Assembly (NCBI GenBank): GCA_017472085.1
Contig: JAFUQZ010000062.1
Location: forward strand, 20,627 to 84,626
From: Akkermansia sp.
GTDB lineage: Bacteria > Verrucomicrobiota > Verrucomicrobiia > Verrucomicrobiales > Akkermansiaceae
DNA: 64,000 bases
Direction of reading: 5' to 3'
Below the pieces are notes generated by a model. It ran no database searches. It saw nothing but the letters and a program-made list of their open reading frames with translations, and was not told the DNA's origin. A program made the position numbers and the translations under genes. Of this stretch, positions 50,214-60,700 are shown one piece after another (the stretch's first letter is position 1; each line of letters begins with the position of its first letter).

Positions 50214-51221
50214 ATGGAACTCACGCTTGACTCTCCTCTGGACATGCACCTGCATCTGCGGGACGGAGACATGTTGAAACTGACCGCCCCGCTTTCTGCA
50301 GATTTTGCGGGCGCAGTCATCATGCCGAATCTTGTGCCGCCTGTGACAACGCCGGATATGATGCTGGCGTATGCAGAGCGTGTTCGAGAAGCGCTGGACG
50401 GCGCGGCGTTCACGCCATACATGACGCTGTTCTTCACGGCGTTGGGAGAAAAAGAGCTGACCGCGGCGGCCTCTGCGCCGGGCTTTTTCGGGTTCAAACT
50501 CTATCCGGCCGGCATCACCACCAACAGCGAGGGCGGCGTCTCTAATCTGACAGAGGCGGAACATACGCTGCGACTCATGGAAGAAACGGGCATCCCACTG
50601 CTGGTGCATGGCGAGAGTCACGGATTTGTGATGGACAGAGAACAGGAGTTCCTCTCTGTCTATCGACATCTGGCCTCCACCTACCCGAAGCTGCGCATCT
50701 GCATGGAGCACATCACCACCGCAGCAGCCGTAGAGCTGCTGGATGAGTTCCCCAACCTCTGTGCCACCGTGACCCTGCAACATTTGCTCATCACGCTGGA
50801 TGAGGTTGCAGGAGGCATGTTACAACCGCACCTCTTCTGCAAACCCATTGCCAAGCGACCGGCTGACCGGGAAGCTCTGTTGCAGGCGGCACTCAGCGGG
50901 CATCCGCGTCTCATGTTCGGCAGCGATTCCGCACCGCATCCCCGCTGCAAAAAAGAAGCCTGCGGGTGCGCGGCCGGCGTATTCACCGCGCCCGTTGCCC
51001 TGCCGAAACTGGCAGAGCTCTTCACAACCCACGGAGCAGCGGATAAATTGCAGGATTTCGTCTCCGGCAATGCTTGCCGGCTCTACGGCCTGACCCCCAC
51101 TCCGAAAAAGGTGACCCTCAGCGATTCGCCCATGCAGGTGCCGAGCCGCTACTGCAGCTTTGGGCAGGAAGTGGTGCCCATGTACGCCGGGCAGACTCTG
51201 CCCTGGAGCATCAAGGCATGA
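50214..51221 (+). CDS. pyrC: Dihydroorotase, class II
   Basis: The 335-residue enzyme closes the dihydroorotate ring in pyrimidine synthesis. It has the metal motif DMHLHLRDG, the carboxylated Lys in [16 protein letters not shown], His ligands in LLVHGESHG and CMEHITT, and the catalytic Asp in [15 protein letters not shown]. Length and motifs match the single-enzyme type of E. coli PyrC. Four bases separate it from the next gene. Confidence 0.96.
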   Translation: MELTLDSPLDMHLHLRDGDMLKLTAPLSADFAGAVIMPNLVPPVTTPDMMLAYAERVREALDGAAFTPYMTLFFTALGEKELTAAASAPGFFGFKLYPAGITTNSEGGVSNLTEAEHTLRLMEETGIPLLVHGESHGFVMDREQEFLSVYRHLASTYPKLRICMEHITTAAAVELLDEFPNLCATVTLQHLLITLDEVAGGMLQPHLFCKPIAKRPADREALLQAALSGHPRLMFGSDSAPHPRCKKEACGCAAGVFTAPVALPKLAELFTTHGAADKLQDFVSGNACRLYGLTPTPKKVTLSDSPMQVPSRYCSFGQEVVPMYAGQTLPWSIKA

Positions 51222-51225
51222 ACCT

Positions 51226-51522
51226 ATGCAGGACGCCCCCATTCCCTCTGCTGATGACCTGCGTGCGCTGCTGGCAGAAATAGCCGCAGCGCACATGCCC
51301 TACGGCAAATACGGCCCGGACACCTACCCTCCGGATGGATGCCCGCTCATGGATCTGCCCACGGAATACCTGGACTGGTTCTGGCAGCGGGGATGGCCCA
51401 AAGGCAAGCTGGGGCAACTTATGGAACAAACTCTGCTCATCAAGAACAGCGGGTTGGATAAACTCTTCGACCCATTCCGTGCCGCTAACGGCGGCAGACG
51501 CAAATACCCCCGAAAATCATGA
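51226..51522 (+). CDS. DUF3820-family small protein
   Basis: The 98-residue protein has the DUF3820 pattern: MPYGKYGPDTYPPDGCPLMDLPTEYLDWFWQRGWPKGKLGQLME, the MPFGKYKGxxLxDLPxxYLxWF motif with a short insertion. The role is unknown. It has also been annotated as a putative nucleic-acid-associated or virulence-linked factor, without firm basis. The stop overlaps the menA start by 4 bases. An in-frame start at 51160 lies within pyrC and was rejected. Confidence 0.85.
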   Translation: MQDAPIPSADDLRALLAEIAAAHMPYGKYGPDTYPPDGCPLMDLPTEYLDWFWQRGWPKGKLGQLMEQTLLIKNSGLDKLFDPFRAANGGRRKYPRKS

Positions 51523-52430
51523 TTCATTACCTCCGTTCCATCTTTCTGGCCGCTCGTCCCAAAACTCTGCCAGCCGGTATCGTTGCCGTCTGGGCCGGCT
51601 GCGTGATTGTTCACAAATTCCAGGTACACATGCCGGAGACCGGCATCCGGCTGAATGGGATGCTGGCCATCTTCACTGTGCTGAGCTGCATGTGCATCCA
51701 GATAGCCTGCAACTTTTTCAACGATTCCATTGACGCCACCAGACATGCCGACACCCAAAAACGCCAGGGTCCCCGCCGTATTACCGCCAGCGGAGACATG
51801 AGCCCGCTGGCCGTCAAGCTCTGGGGCTGTGCGTTCCTCTCTGCAGCAGCGTTGTTCGCCATTCCGCTGATAGAGGCTCAGGGATGGCCCATTCTGGCCA
51901 TCGGCATTCCGTCCATGTTCTTTGCCTACGGCTACACGGGCGGCCCATGGCCGCTGGCGTATCATGGGCTGGGTGAGCTGTTCGTGCTGTTATTTTTCGG
52001 ACTGGTCGCAGTGGCCGGCACGGTCTTTGTGCAGGTGGGATGGCAACCGGGCTTTGAACATATCTACGCCACCGCATTCATCATCGGTATTCAGTGCGGG
52101 CTTCTTTCCTGCGTGCTCATCGAGGTGAACAACATCCGCGACCGCAAGGAGGACGCCGGTACCGGCAAGCGAACCCTGGCGGTACGCCTGGGAGACGGCA
52201 AGGCACGAGGCCTGGCCATGGCTTTCATCGTGGCGCCCTACGTCACCCTGAAACAAACGGCATTCTTTCTGCCGGGCTTCAACTGGAACTTCTGCTGGGT
52301 GGCCGCCATCCTGCTGGGCGGCTATGTCCTGCTGAAAATCCGCACCATGCCGGCCAACAAAAAGATGAATATCCTGCTGGGACTTTCCTCATTGCACATG
52401 ATTCTCTTCCTGCTGGCGCTGACGCTGTAA
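51519..52430 (+). CDS. menA: MenA, 1,4-dihydroxy-2-naphthoate polyprenyltransferase
   Basis: The 303-residue UbiA-superfamily membrane protein attaches the polyprenyl chain to DHNA. It has eight to nine helices, the first Asp-rich motif as NFFNDSIDATRHADT and the second as EVNNIRDRKEDAGTGKRTLAVRLG, specific to MenA. RPKTLPAGIVAVWAG at the N-terminus is also typical. It lies in an operon with pyrC, away from menDBC. Confidence 0.94.
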   Translation: MIHYLRSIFLAARPKTLPAGIVAVWAGCVIVHKFQVHMPETGIRLNGMLAIFTVLSCMCIQIACNFFNDSIDATRHADTQKRQGPRRITASGDMSPLAVKLWGCAFLSAAALFAIPLIEAQGWPILAIGIPSMFFAYGYTGGPWPLAYHGLGELFVLLFFGLVAVAGTVFVQVGWQPGFEHIYATAFIIGIQCGLLSCVLIEVNNIRDRKEDAGTGKRTLAVRLGDGKARGLAMAFIVAPYVTLKQTAFFLPGFNWNFCWVAAILLGGYVLLKIRTMPANKKMNILLGLSSLHMILFLLALTL

Positions 52431-52433
52431 TCC

Positions 52434-54959
52434 ATGCTGCCGATAGACCAGATACGCTGCGAGGTGCTGGAAGCCGTGCGGAAGCCGGGCTTCTGCGTGC
52501 TGCTCAGCGCGCCCACGGGCTCCGGCAAATCCACGCGTGTTCCGGGCATGCTGCTGGAGGCCGGCTGCGGTGAGCGCGGCATCATCATCGTGGTGCAGCC
52601 CCGCCGCCTGGCCGCCCGACTGCTGGCCGGCTATGTGGCGCGCCAATTTCCCTGCAAACCCGGTCAGGAGGTGGGTTACACGGTGCGCTTTGATTCCCGG
52701 AAGAGTGAGTCCACCCGCATTCTCTTTGTAACGGATGGTATTCTGGAACGAAGATTGATGGATGACCCGGAGCTGCGCGGGGTATCTGCCGTCATTTTCG
52801 ATGAGGTGCATGAGCGCCGACTGTCCGGGGATTTATGTCTGGCCAGGGTGCTGCAACTGCAACGCAGCGCTCGCCCGGACATCGGCGTGTTTGTGATGTC
52901 GGCCACGCTGGAACTGGATAAATTGCAGGATTATCTGCCGCAGGCAACCGTACTGCGCGCAGAGGGGAGGCTTTATCCTGTAGATGTAAGTTACCGCCCG
53001 CCCGTCGCCGTACGCAACAGATTCGGTTACGTGGTGCCGCCACCCGTCTGGGAGCAATGTGCCGATGCCGTGTGCAGTCTGGCGGAACAGGCGGACTGCG
53101 GAGATATTCTGGTATTCCTGCCCGGGGCATACGAGATTCGCCGCACGGTGGAACTGCTGGAGCAACGCCCTGTCCTCCGTGGGCGGGATGTATACCCCCT
53201 GCACGGGCAAATGACGCCGGAAGCGCAGGCACGCGCGGTGGAATGCGGTGAGCGCCCCCGAATCATCGTTTCCACCAACATTGCAGAAACATCACTCACC
53301 ATCGAAGGCGTGCGCTCCGTGGTAGACAGCGGTACAGCCAGAGAAGCCAGATGGGATCCGCAGCGCGGCATGTCTACCCTGCATGTGGAGCCCATATCAC
53401 AGGCGCAGGCAGAACAGCGTGCCGGACGAGCGGGGCGTCTGGGGCCGGGGCGCTGCATTCGCCTGTGGAGTGAGGCAGAGCATCGGCGGCGAGCCCCCTT
53501 CCCCTCGCCGGAGGTTCACCGCGCCGATATCTCTGCGGCATTTCTCAACCTGTTGGCCTGGGGCTGCCGCACGCTGAGCGACATCCGGGCTTTCCCCTGG
53601 CCGGATTCCCCCGCAGAAGCAGAAATGCAGAGAGCGTGGCAACTTCTTGAGGAGCTGAATGCCGTTGATTCGTCAGGCCTTACCGCTATCGGGCGCAGAA
53701 TGCTGGTCTATCCTCTGCCGCCGGTGACGGCTCGCATGCTTGTGGCGGGTGCTGATGGAGGATGCGAAGCGGAAATGGCCGCCATTGCAGCACTCCTGCA
53801 AAGTGAACCGGTGGCACTGGCCTCCGGCTTGAGCGACACGCTGCGGCATGACGATGATTTTACGGATTTTCAGGCAGAGTGGCGTGCCGTACAGGCTGCG
53901 GAACAGCTGCGCTACGCCCCGGATGCCTGCAACAGGCTCGGCATTCAGGGGCGCGCCGCCCGAGAGGTCAGAGCTGCTTATCGGCAACTGCTCAGACACC
54001 CACAGGAACCGGATTTTGCCGGGAATCGTCAGGGCGTTGTCCGTGGGCTGCTCGGTTCATTCCCTCAGCAGGTGGCAGCCCGCAACCGCACCGCCACGGA
54101 AACTGCCCGGCTCACAGCCCGCAGGGGCGGCAAAGTGGCGGCAGACTCCGTGGCACGGAGAGCCGATATTTTTCTGGCGGCCGAAATTGCAGAAATCGGT
54201 GGCAAAGGGGTGGAAACCCGTCTTTCCCGTTGTACTGTGCTGCAAGCATCAGATTTGCCCACCACGGAGGATGATGTGCCGCACTACGATTCCAACCGCC
54301 GCAGTGTGCTCAACATGCACCGGCTGCTGTACCGAGACCTCGTACTGGAGGAAAAGGAAACGGGAGATACCACCCCCGATGCCGCAGCCCCTCTGCTGGC
54401 AGACCAGGTGGTGCGCGGGAATCTGCGGCTGGAGGGATGGGATGGGCATGTACTGCAATGGATTCACCGTCTGACCTGCCTGCGCAACGCCATGCCGGAG
54501 CTGGAACTGCCCGATTTCGGCGAAGAAGACAGACTGGTGGCCATCACCATGCTCTGCGAGGGCGCAGTCTGCTACAAGGATATTCAGAATCGGCCCGTAT
54601 TACCCATTCTGGGAGAATGGCTTTCCCCCTGGCAGAAAGAATGTCTCAACCGCTATGCCCCCAAAGCCATTAAATTACCCAACGGTCGAGAGGTGAAGCT
54701 CCTGTACCGAGAGGACGGCACCCCCACCTTTGCGCTGAAATGCCAGCTGCTCTTCGGTGTTCCGCAGACTCCGGTGATAGCGGAGGGTCGGGTGCGCTGT
54801 CTCATTGAGATTCTCGCGCCCAATCAGCGTCCCTACCAGATTACCTCAGACCTCGCCTCTTTCTGGCGCAACGGCTATCCGCAGATGAAAAAAGACCTGG
54901 CGGGCCGCTATCCTCGTCACAACTGGCCGGACGTCGCCCCGGATGCCCAGCAGGACTGA
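52434..54959 (+). CDS. hrpB: ATP-dependent RNA helicase HrpB
   Basis: The 841-residue DEAH-box protein has Walker A APTGSGKSTRVPGM, motif Ia QPRRLAARLLAGYVA, motif II DEVHERRL, motif III MSATLEL, motif V STNIAETSLTIEGV and motif VI QRAGRAGRLGPGRC. The long C-terminal part with the HrpB-specific region ends LASFWRNGYPQMKKDLAGRYPRHNWP, a diagnostic tail. Its RNA target is unknown in bacteria. The end overlaps the convergent gene by 43 bases. Confidence 0.95.
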   Translation: MLPIDQIRCEVLEAVRKPGFCVLLSAPTGSGKSTRVPGMLLEAGCGERGIIIVVQPRRLAARLLAGYVARQFPCKPGQEVGYTVRFDSRKSESTRILFVTDGILERRLMDDPELRGVSAVIFDEVHERRLSGDLCLARVLQLQRSARPDIGVFVMSATLELDKLQDYLPQATVLRAEGRLYPVDVSYRPPVAVRNRFGYVVPPPVWEQCADAVCSLAEQADCGDILVFLPGAYEIRRTVELLEQRPVLRGRDVYPLHGQMTPEAQARAVECGERPRIIVSTNIAETSLTIEGVRSVVDSGTAREARWDPQRGMSTLHVEPISQAQAEQRAGRAGRLGPGRCIRLWSEAEHRRRAPFPSPEVHRADISAAFLNLLAWGCRTLSDIRAFPWPDSPAEAEMQRAWQLLEELNAVDSSGLTAIGRRMLVYPLPPVTARMLVAGADGGCEAEMAAIAALLQSEPVALASGLSDTLRHDDDFTDFQAEWRAVQAAEQLRYAPDACNRLGIQGRAAREVRAAYRQLLRHPQEPDFAGNRQGVVRGLLGSFPQQVAARNRTATETARLTARRGGKVAADSVARRADIFLAAEIAEIGGKGVETRLSRCTVLQASDLPTTEDDVPHYDSNRRSVLNMHRLLYRDLVLEEKETGDTTPDAAAPLLADQVVRGNLRLEGWDGHVLQWIHRLTCLRNAMPELELPDFGEEDRLVAITMLCEGAVCYKDIQNRPVLPILGEWLSPWQKECLNRYAPKAIKLPNGREVKLLYREDGTPTFALKCQLLFGVPQTPVIAEGRVRCLIEILAPNQRPYQITSDLASFWRNGYPQMKKDLAGRYPRHNWPDVAPDAQQD

Positions 54960-55504
54960 ACACGTTTACGTTCCCTCGCATAATCAGCCATCAATTCATC
55001 CATTTTCTCACCATACAGGAAATAATGATAGTTGTACGCTTCGTCACTACGATTTATTTCCCATTCTCGGGGCGCATGCTGATGAAGGAACGAACGGCGG
55101 AGACACAACCAGGCAGACTCCGGATATTGCACTGTCTTTCTGCAAGGGAGCTGTTGAGGTTCTATGCCGAATCTCTCCTGTATCTCCTGCGGGGTGTACT
55201 CCATATAGTAGTTTTCCCAAATCTGGCTACCGGCGGAGATGCTTCCTTTTCCTACAGATTGCACGCGGTAGCGGCGAGTGAGTTGTGTTTCAATATCCGG
55301 AGAAAAGTCAAACTCATCTTCACAGGTGACTCGGAGGATAATATCGCAACTCCGAATATATTCCCGGATTTCATCTCTCGGCAGGACAGCACGCTTCTCT
55401 GCACCGGGCCAGTTATAAATGCTGACGGTTGATTCGCGCGAGTCACAGGCCGACAGCAGAGCGGCCGCAATGACGCCGAAGATGAGTTTTTCTCTATTTC
55501 CCAT
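54917..55504 (-). CDS. Lipoprotein, unknown
   Basis: The 195-residue protein has a signal peptide and lipobox (LLSAC, about residues 15-19). The mature part has four further cysteines (SCDIILRVTCEDEF, LPCRKTV, WLCLRR) that could form two disulfides, and aromatic-rich segments (IWENYYMEYTPQEI, EAYNYHYFLYGEKMDEL). I recognise no domain. The start is ATG 55504; the in-frame extension to 55555 overlaps the upstream gene. It follows the Sel1 gene by 5 bases, so the two are co-transcribed, and ends inside hrpB. Confidence 0.65.
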   Translation of the reverse strand: MGNREKLIFGVIAAALLSACDSRESTVSIYNWPGAEKRAVLPRDEIREYIRSCDIILRVTCEDEFDFSPDIETQLTRRYRVQSVGKGSISAGSQIWENYYMEYTPQEIQERFGIEPQQLPCRKTVQYPESAWLCLRRSFLHQHAPREWEINRSDEAYNYHYFLYGEKMDELMADYARERKRVQSCWASGATSGQL

Positions 55505-55509
55505 GGAGT

Positions 55510-56382
55510 TTACTTTTTCTGCTTTTCCATCAGCCGATTGAGTCGATTCTCCCATGCGGCGGCTTCTTTTTCGTGCTGTTCAGCGTCCGGCCCATTGCGG
55601 AGGATGTTGATAAGGCGGGCAATGGCGCGGGGATAATCCTGACCGGCAGCAAGACGCAGCATACTCATACCTTTCTCCGTGTCCTGCGGCACACCGTCCG
55701 CACCGGCAAGCAGAAGCTCGGCATACACCAGCTGAGCCAGAGGGTCACCGCCGCCGGAAGCTGCCTTGTACAACTGTACCGCTTTGGCTGCATCCTTCGG
55801 CGCACCGTTGGCACCGGTCATGTACAGATTGGCCAGAGCGGTGCAAGCCTGGGGCACACCGCCTTTCTGCCCGATGCGGGCTGCCTTTTCCAGCCATTGC
55901 ATTCCTTCTTTCATGCTGTCTGCTTTCTGAGAAAGAAGACGCCCGAGACGGTACTGTGCATCAGCAATTCCGGCCTCTGCGGCAATGCGCCAGTGGTTCA
56001 GTGCGGATTCGATATCGTGCGCCGATTCATAATCCAGAATACCGAGGAACCAATGAGCTTCCTTGCTGCCCATCTCCACGGCCTTATTATACCATGAGCG
56101 GGCTGTTTCCACATTCTGTTGCACTCCTTTGCCGCCGTAGATGTAGAGTGCGCCCATATCCATGACGGCGGGCAGCCAGTTCTCCTCAGCCGCCTTGCGT
56201 GTCCATTGCAATGCCCCGGCAAAATCTGAGGCATCTCCCTCTACGTTCGGTTTCAGGAGAGCCTTGGCATACTCGTACATCTGCTGCGGAGTCTGCGGCG
56301 TTTTTTTATTACTCTCCCCCTCGCAGGCCGCAAGCAACAGCAACCCCGGAAACACCATCCCTATTCTGAAACCTCTCTTCAT
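55510..56382 (-). CDS. Sel1-repeat lipoprotein
   Basis: The 290-residue protein has a signal peptide and lipobox (LLLAAC, about residues 16-21), then about six Sel1-like repeats of about 36 residues: AVMDMGALYIYGGKGVQQNVETARSWYNKAVEMGSKEAHW, IADAQYRLGRLLS and TALANLYMTGANGAPKDAAKAVQLYKAA. Sel1 repeats are TPR-like scaffolds for protein contact in the envelope. The start is ATG 56382, 6 bases after a consensus -10 box. Confidence 0.88.
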   Translation of the reverse strand: MKRGFRIGMVFPGLLLLAACEGESNKKTPQTPQQMYEYAKALLKPNVEGDASDFAGALQWTRKAAEENWLPAVMDMGALYIYGGKGVQQNVETARSWYNKAVEMGSKEAHWFLGILDYESAHDIESALNHWRIAAEAGIADAQYRLGRLLSQKADSMKEGMQWLEKAARIGQKGGVPQACTALANLYMTGANGAPKDAAKAVQLYKAASGGGDPLAQLVYAELLLAGADGVPQDTEKGMSMLRLAAGQDYPRAIARLINILRNGPDAEQHEKEAAAWENRLNRLMEKQKK

Positions 56383-56388
56383 GCGCAC

Positions 56389-56417
56389 ATTATACGCTCC
56401 GCGTGCAATCATTGCAA
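56389..56417 (-). promoter_or_regulatory. Promoter of the Sel1 lipoprotein gene
   Basis: On the minus strand: TTGCAA (56417-56412), 17 bp, consensus TATAAT (56394-56389), 6 bases to ATG 56382. This is the clearest leaderless example in the window. Confidence 0.8.
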
Positions 56418-56457
56418 GAAGATAGGCAACAGCAACGGCGGAATGGGCCAATTCTCC

Positions 56458-57570
56458 TCATCGATACACGCGCGGCAGGCGAGGGCCGAGGCCGGTGAGT
56501 ATTTCCCATGGAATCGTATCGGCGAGAGCGGCTATCTCCGTTACAGGGATGTGCGGGCCGATGAGCTCCACCTCATCACCGGGGCGAACAGAGGGTGCAT
56601 GAGTCACATCTGCCATAATCTGATCCATGGTCACCCGACCAAGCATGGGACAATAGTACCCGTTGATATACACACGAACGCCTTTGCCGGAGAGGTGACG
56701 ATTCCAGCCGTCGGCATAGCCGATGCCGATGGTTGCCACGCGGGCAGGCCCTGCGGTGATGTGGGTTCGGCCATAGGAAACGCCGTGACCGCCGGGCAGT
56801 TCTCGCACCAGAGAAACGCGGGAGGAGAGTTTCAGCGTGGGGCGCAGCACTCCGTCATAGATGGAAGCCATGGGGGCCACGCCGTAAAGCAACAGGCCGG
56901 GCCGCGCCAGATTGGCACCGGGAATTTCGTAGCCCAACTCTCCTGCACTGGCCGCAATATGGCGGTAGCGGAGGTTGAAATGCGGACGCAGCGTCTCAAT
57001 ACAGCGGTGGAAAAGTTCTATCTCATTCTGCGTAAAAGGCACATCTTCATCAGCCGAGGGGAAATGAGACATGATACCATACACCTTGAGATTCGGCATG
57101 GCCTGCACCTGCGGAATCATCGCGGGCAGCTGTTCCGGTAGAAATCCTTCGCGACCCATGCCCGTATCCACGGCCACATGCACCGGGAAGTCCCGGTCAT
57201 ACATGGAAGCGAGCTGCTGGAAATGAGCCGCTTCCTCAACCGTGGATATCGTGCAGCACCAGTTGTTGAGCACAACTTCCTCCCTTTCTTCGGGACAGCA
57301 GGAGCCGAGAATGAATGGCTGCGTCCGTACCCCGGCGCGGCTGAGACGGCGAGCCTCTCCGACATTCGCCACCCCAAAGAAAGCGATGCCGTGGCTGTCC
57401 AGACGGCGTGCCACCGGTTCCAGCCCGTGACCATACGCCCCGGCCTTGATGACCGGCATCAGCTCCGTTTCCGGCAGCGCCTGGCGGGCAATGTCGAGGT
57501 TATGTGCGATGGCTTCCAGATCCACCTCCACCCAGGCGCGGGAGGGGCTCTCGTGGTTCGGCTGGTTCAT
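56458..57570 (-). CDS. alr: Alanine racemase
   Basis: The 370-residue PLP enzyme makes D-alanine for peptidoglycan. It has the PLP-Lys motif PVIKAGAYGHG (catalytic Lys), RPGLLLYGVAP, the second catalytic Tyr in IGIGYADGWNRHL, and LGRVTMDQIMADVT. Length is normal. The start is ATG 57570, set by the promoter; a longer frame to 57711 would run antisense across the dnaE promoter. Confidence 0.96.
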   Translation of the reverse strand: MNQPNHESPSRAWVEVDLEAIAHNLDIARQALPETELMPVIKAGAYGHGLEPVARRLDSHGIAFFGVANVGEARRLSRAGVRTQPFILGSCCPEEREEVVLNNWCCTISTVEEAAHFQQLASMYDRDFPVHVAVDTGMGREGFLPEQLPAMIPQVQAMPNLKVYGIMSHFPSADEDVPFTQNEIELFHRCIETLRPHFNLRYRHIAASAGELGYEIPGANLARPGLLLYGVAPMASIYDGVLRPTLKLSSRVSLVRELPGGHGVSYGRTHITAGPARVATIGIGYADGWNRHLSGKGVRVYINGYYCPMLGRVTMDQIMADVTHAPSVRPGDEVELIGPHIPVTEIAALADTIPWEILTGLGPRLPRVYR

Positions 57571-57577
57571 GCCCACC

Positions 57578-57606
57578 ACTTTAGCACCCCTGCCCGTTTT
57601 CTTCAA
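57578..57606 (-). promoter_or_regulatory. Promoter of alr
   Basis: On the minus strand: TTGAAG (57606-57601), 17 bp, TAAAGT (57583-57578), 7 bases to ATG 57570. Confidence 0.65.
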
Positions 57607-57658
57607 GCGCAAAGCAATGCGAGTCCTGCGGAAAGTTGTCACCGGCGGCATTTTTCTG

Positions 57659-57687
57659 CTGACTTGGCAAAGGATATGGTGTATACT
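57659..57687 (+). promoter_or_regulatory. Promoter of dnaE
   Basis: CTGACT (57659-57664), 17 bp, TATACT (57682-57687), 13 bases to ATG 57701. It is divergent from alr. Confidence 0.55.
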
Positions 57688-57700
57688 CTCCGCACACGCC

Positions 57701-60700
57701 ATGGCTTTCACACATCTGCACGTACATACGGAATACTCCCTGCTCGACGGTATGATTCACACAAAGGATCTCATCAAAAAGTGCGTTGAGCTGGGCATGA
57801 ATTCCGTTGCCGTGACCGACCACGGCAACGTGTTTGCCGCGATTGAGTTCATGGTGAACGTCAAGAAACACAACAAGGGAATTCTTGCCTGGAACAAAGA
57901 ACACCCGGATGACCCCAAACCCGTATTCAAACCGATTCTGGGCTGCGAGGTGTATGTGGCGCCCACGCCTCTGGACGTCAAGAAACAGATTCCCGGGCGC
58001 AATAAGTACTGCCACCTAGTGCTGCTCTGTGAGAACAACATCGGCTGGGAAAACCTCATCAAAATCGTCTCCCGCGGCCACCTGGACGGCTTCTATTACA
58101 AACCGCGCATTGACTACGACACCCTGCGAGAGTTCAGCAAAGGACTCATCTGCCTCACCGGCTGTGTCTCCGGCCCCATGCAGGAGTGGATTCTGAAAGA
58201 CGAGCCGGAAAAGGCGGAGGAGGAGCTGCTGAAGCTGGTGGACATCTATGGCAAGAACAACCTCTTTGTCGAGCTTCAGGACCATGAGCTGGAGGATGAA
58301 CGCCGCTGCACCCCCGAGCTGGTGCGCCTTGCCCGCAAGCATGATATCCCGCTGGTGGTGACCAACGATGCCCACTTCCTCAATGAATCCGACCACGATG
58401 CCCACGACATCTTCATCTGTGTGGGCACCGGCAACAAACGCATGGACGGCAAGCGCATGCGCTACCCTCGCAGCGTCTACTTCAAGAGCGAGGAAGAAAT
58501 GCGCCAACTCTTCCCGGAATACCCGGATGCCTACGAAAATACCAACATTATTGCCGAGCGCTGCAACACCTCCATCAAACTGGACTCCACCTCCACCGAG
58601 CGTTACCCCGAATTCGCCCCGGAAGACGGCTCCACGCGTGAGGAATACCTGCGAAAAGTCTGCTACGAAGGCCTTGCCGAACGCTACGGCAAAGAACGTG
58701 CGGAAAACGACAAGGAGCTGCGCGCCCGTCTGGACTATGAGCTGAGCATCATCAACCAGCTGCGCTTCCCCAGCTACTTCCTGATTACGGCTGATTTCAT
58801 CAACTGGGCCAAAGACCACGATATTCCCGTGGGCCCCGGTCGTGGGTCCGCTGCCGGTTCCCTGGTGGCGTACTGCATGAAGATTACCAACATCGACCCC
58901 TATGCCTTCAACCTGATTTTCGAGCGATTCCTCAACCCGGAACGCGTCAGCCCGCCGGATATCGATATCGACTTCTGTCAGAGTCGCCGCCCGGAAGTGA
59001 TTGAATACGTGCGGCAGAAATACGGCGAGCGCGCCGTGACCCACATCATCACCTACGGTACCATGGGTGCCAAATCCGTCATCAAGGACGTGGCCCGCGT
59101 GCTCGACCTCAGCTACGCAGACAGCGATAAAATTGCCAAACTCATCGAAAGCGGCCCCGGTGTGACGCTGGAAAAAAGCTATGCCGCCAACGAGGACCTC
59201 CGCAATCTGGTGGAACAGGATGACACCTATAACGAGGTGTGGAAATACGCCCTCAAGCTGGAAGGAACCATCCGCAACGTGGGCATGCACGCTGCCGGCG
59301 TGGTGATTGGTGACCGCCCGCTGGATGAATACGTGGCGCTCACGCGTGACGATTTGAGCAACCCGCACGGTGAAGTGGTGGCACAATGCGATATGGGCGC
59401 CATTTACAACGCCGGTCTGCTCAAGATGGACTTCCTGGGGCTCAAGACTCTCACGGTAATGAAGGACGCGGAAACCTACGTGCGAGACCGCGTCCCGGAC
59501 TTCCGCTATGATTCGGTGGATATCTGTGATGCAGAAACCTACGCACTCCTGAATCGTGGCGACACCATGGGCGTGTTCCAGCTGGAATCCGGCGGCATGG
59601 TGGATACCTGCCGGCGCTATGGCATTGACAACATTGAAGACATCATCGCGCTTCTCGCCCTGTACCGCCCCGGCGCCATGCAGTTCATGGACGACATGAT
59701 TGCCGTGAAAAAGGGGCTCAAGCAAGCCGAGTACGAACATCCCCTGCTGGAGACCGTTTCCGGGCTCACCTACGGCGTGATGATTTACCAGGAGCAGGTG
59801 CAGGCCGCCGCCAAGTTGCTGGCAGGCTACACCCTCGGCGGCGCTGACCTGCTGCGCCGAGCCATGGGCCACAAGGATATGCAGGAAATGGCGGAGCAGC
59901 GCCGCCGGTTCGTGAAAGGCTGCTGGGAAGTCAACCAGATTGACGAAAATACGGCCAACGCCATTTTCGACAAGATTCAGAAATTCGCCGGCTACGGTTT
60001 CAACAAATCTCACTCAGCCTGCTACGGTCACATCTCCTACTGGACCGCCTACCTGAAAGCTCATTACCCGGTGGAATTCCTCTGCGGGCTCATGTCTAAC
60101 GAATCCACCAACGAAAAAATCGGCGTATTCATCCAGGAAGCCAACCGCATGGGTATTGAGGTGCTGGGCCCCTGTGTGAACCATTCGGCGGTGAAATTCC
60201 GCCCGGAAACCATGCCGAACGGGCATCTGGCCGTGCGATTCGGACTGGCCTCCGTCAAGAGCATGAGCTCCGAAACAGTAAAGGTGATTGTGGAGGAACG
60301 CGAGAAAAACGGGTCCTACAAGAGCCTGGAGGATTTCTGCTACCGCATCCCGCCGCAGAATGTGCGCCGCAATCAGATAGAAGTGCTGGTGCAGTGCGGC
60401 GCTTTCGACTGGATGCACGTATGCCGTGCTCAAATCTTCGACAGCATCGAGCAATGTCTCAATGGAGCCGCCACGGTTCACAAGGATAATGAAGTGGGGC
60501 AGATGGCGCTCTTCGACATGACCTCTGCCGCCGTCGTGCCGGAACAGCAGGCCATTCTTCAGGAGTGGCCCAAGGATAAACGCCTGGATGAGGAAAAATT
60601 CCTGACGGGAGCCTACTTCACCGGCAACCCGCTGGACAGCATGCGCGGTATCATCGATACGCCCAAATTCCTGCCCATCGGCACCCTGCCTGACCTGACG

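Noticed and set aside
48513..50783. A 756-codon minus-strand open frame across the thioredoxin-like genes and pyrC
   Set aside because: It crosses promoters, a terminator and four convincing plus-strand genes, and it has no recognisable motif.
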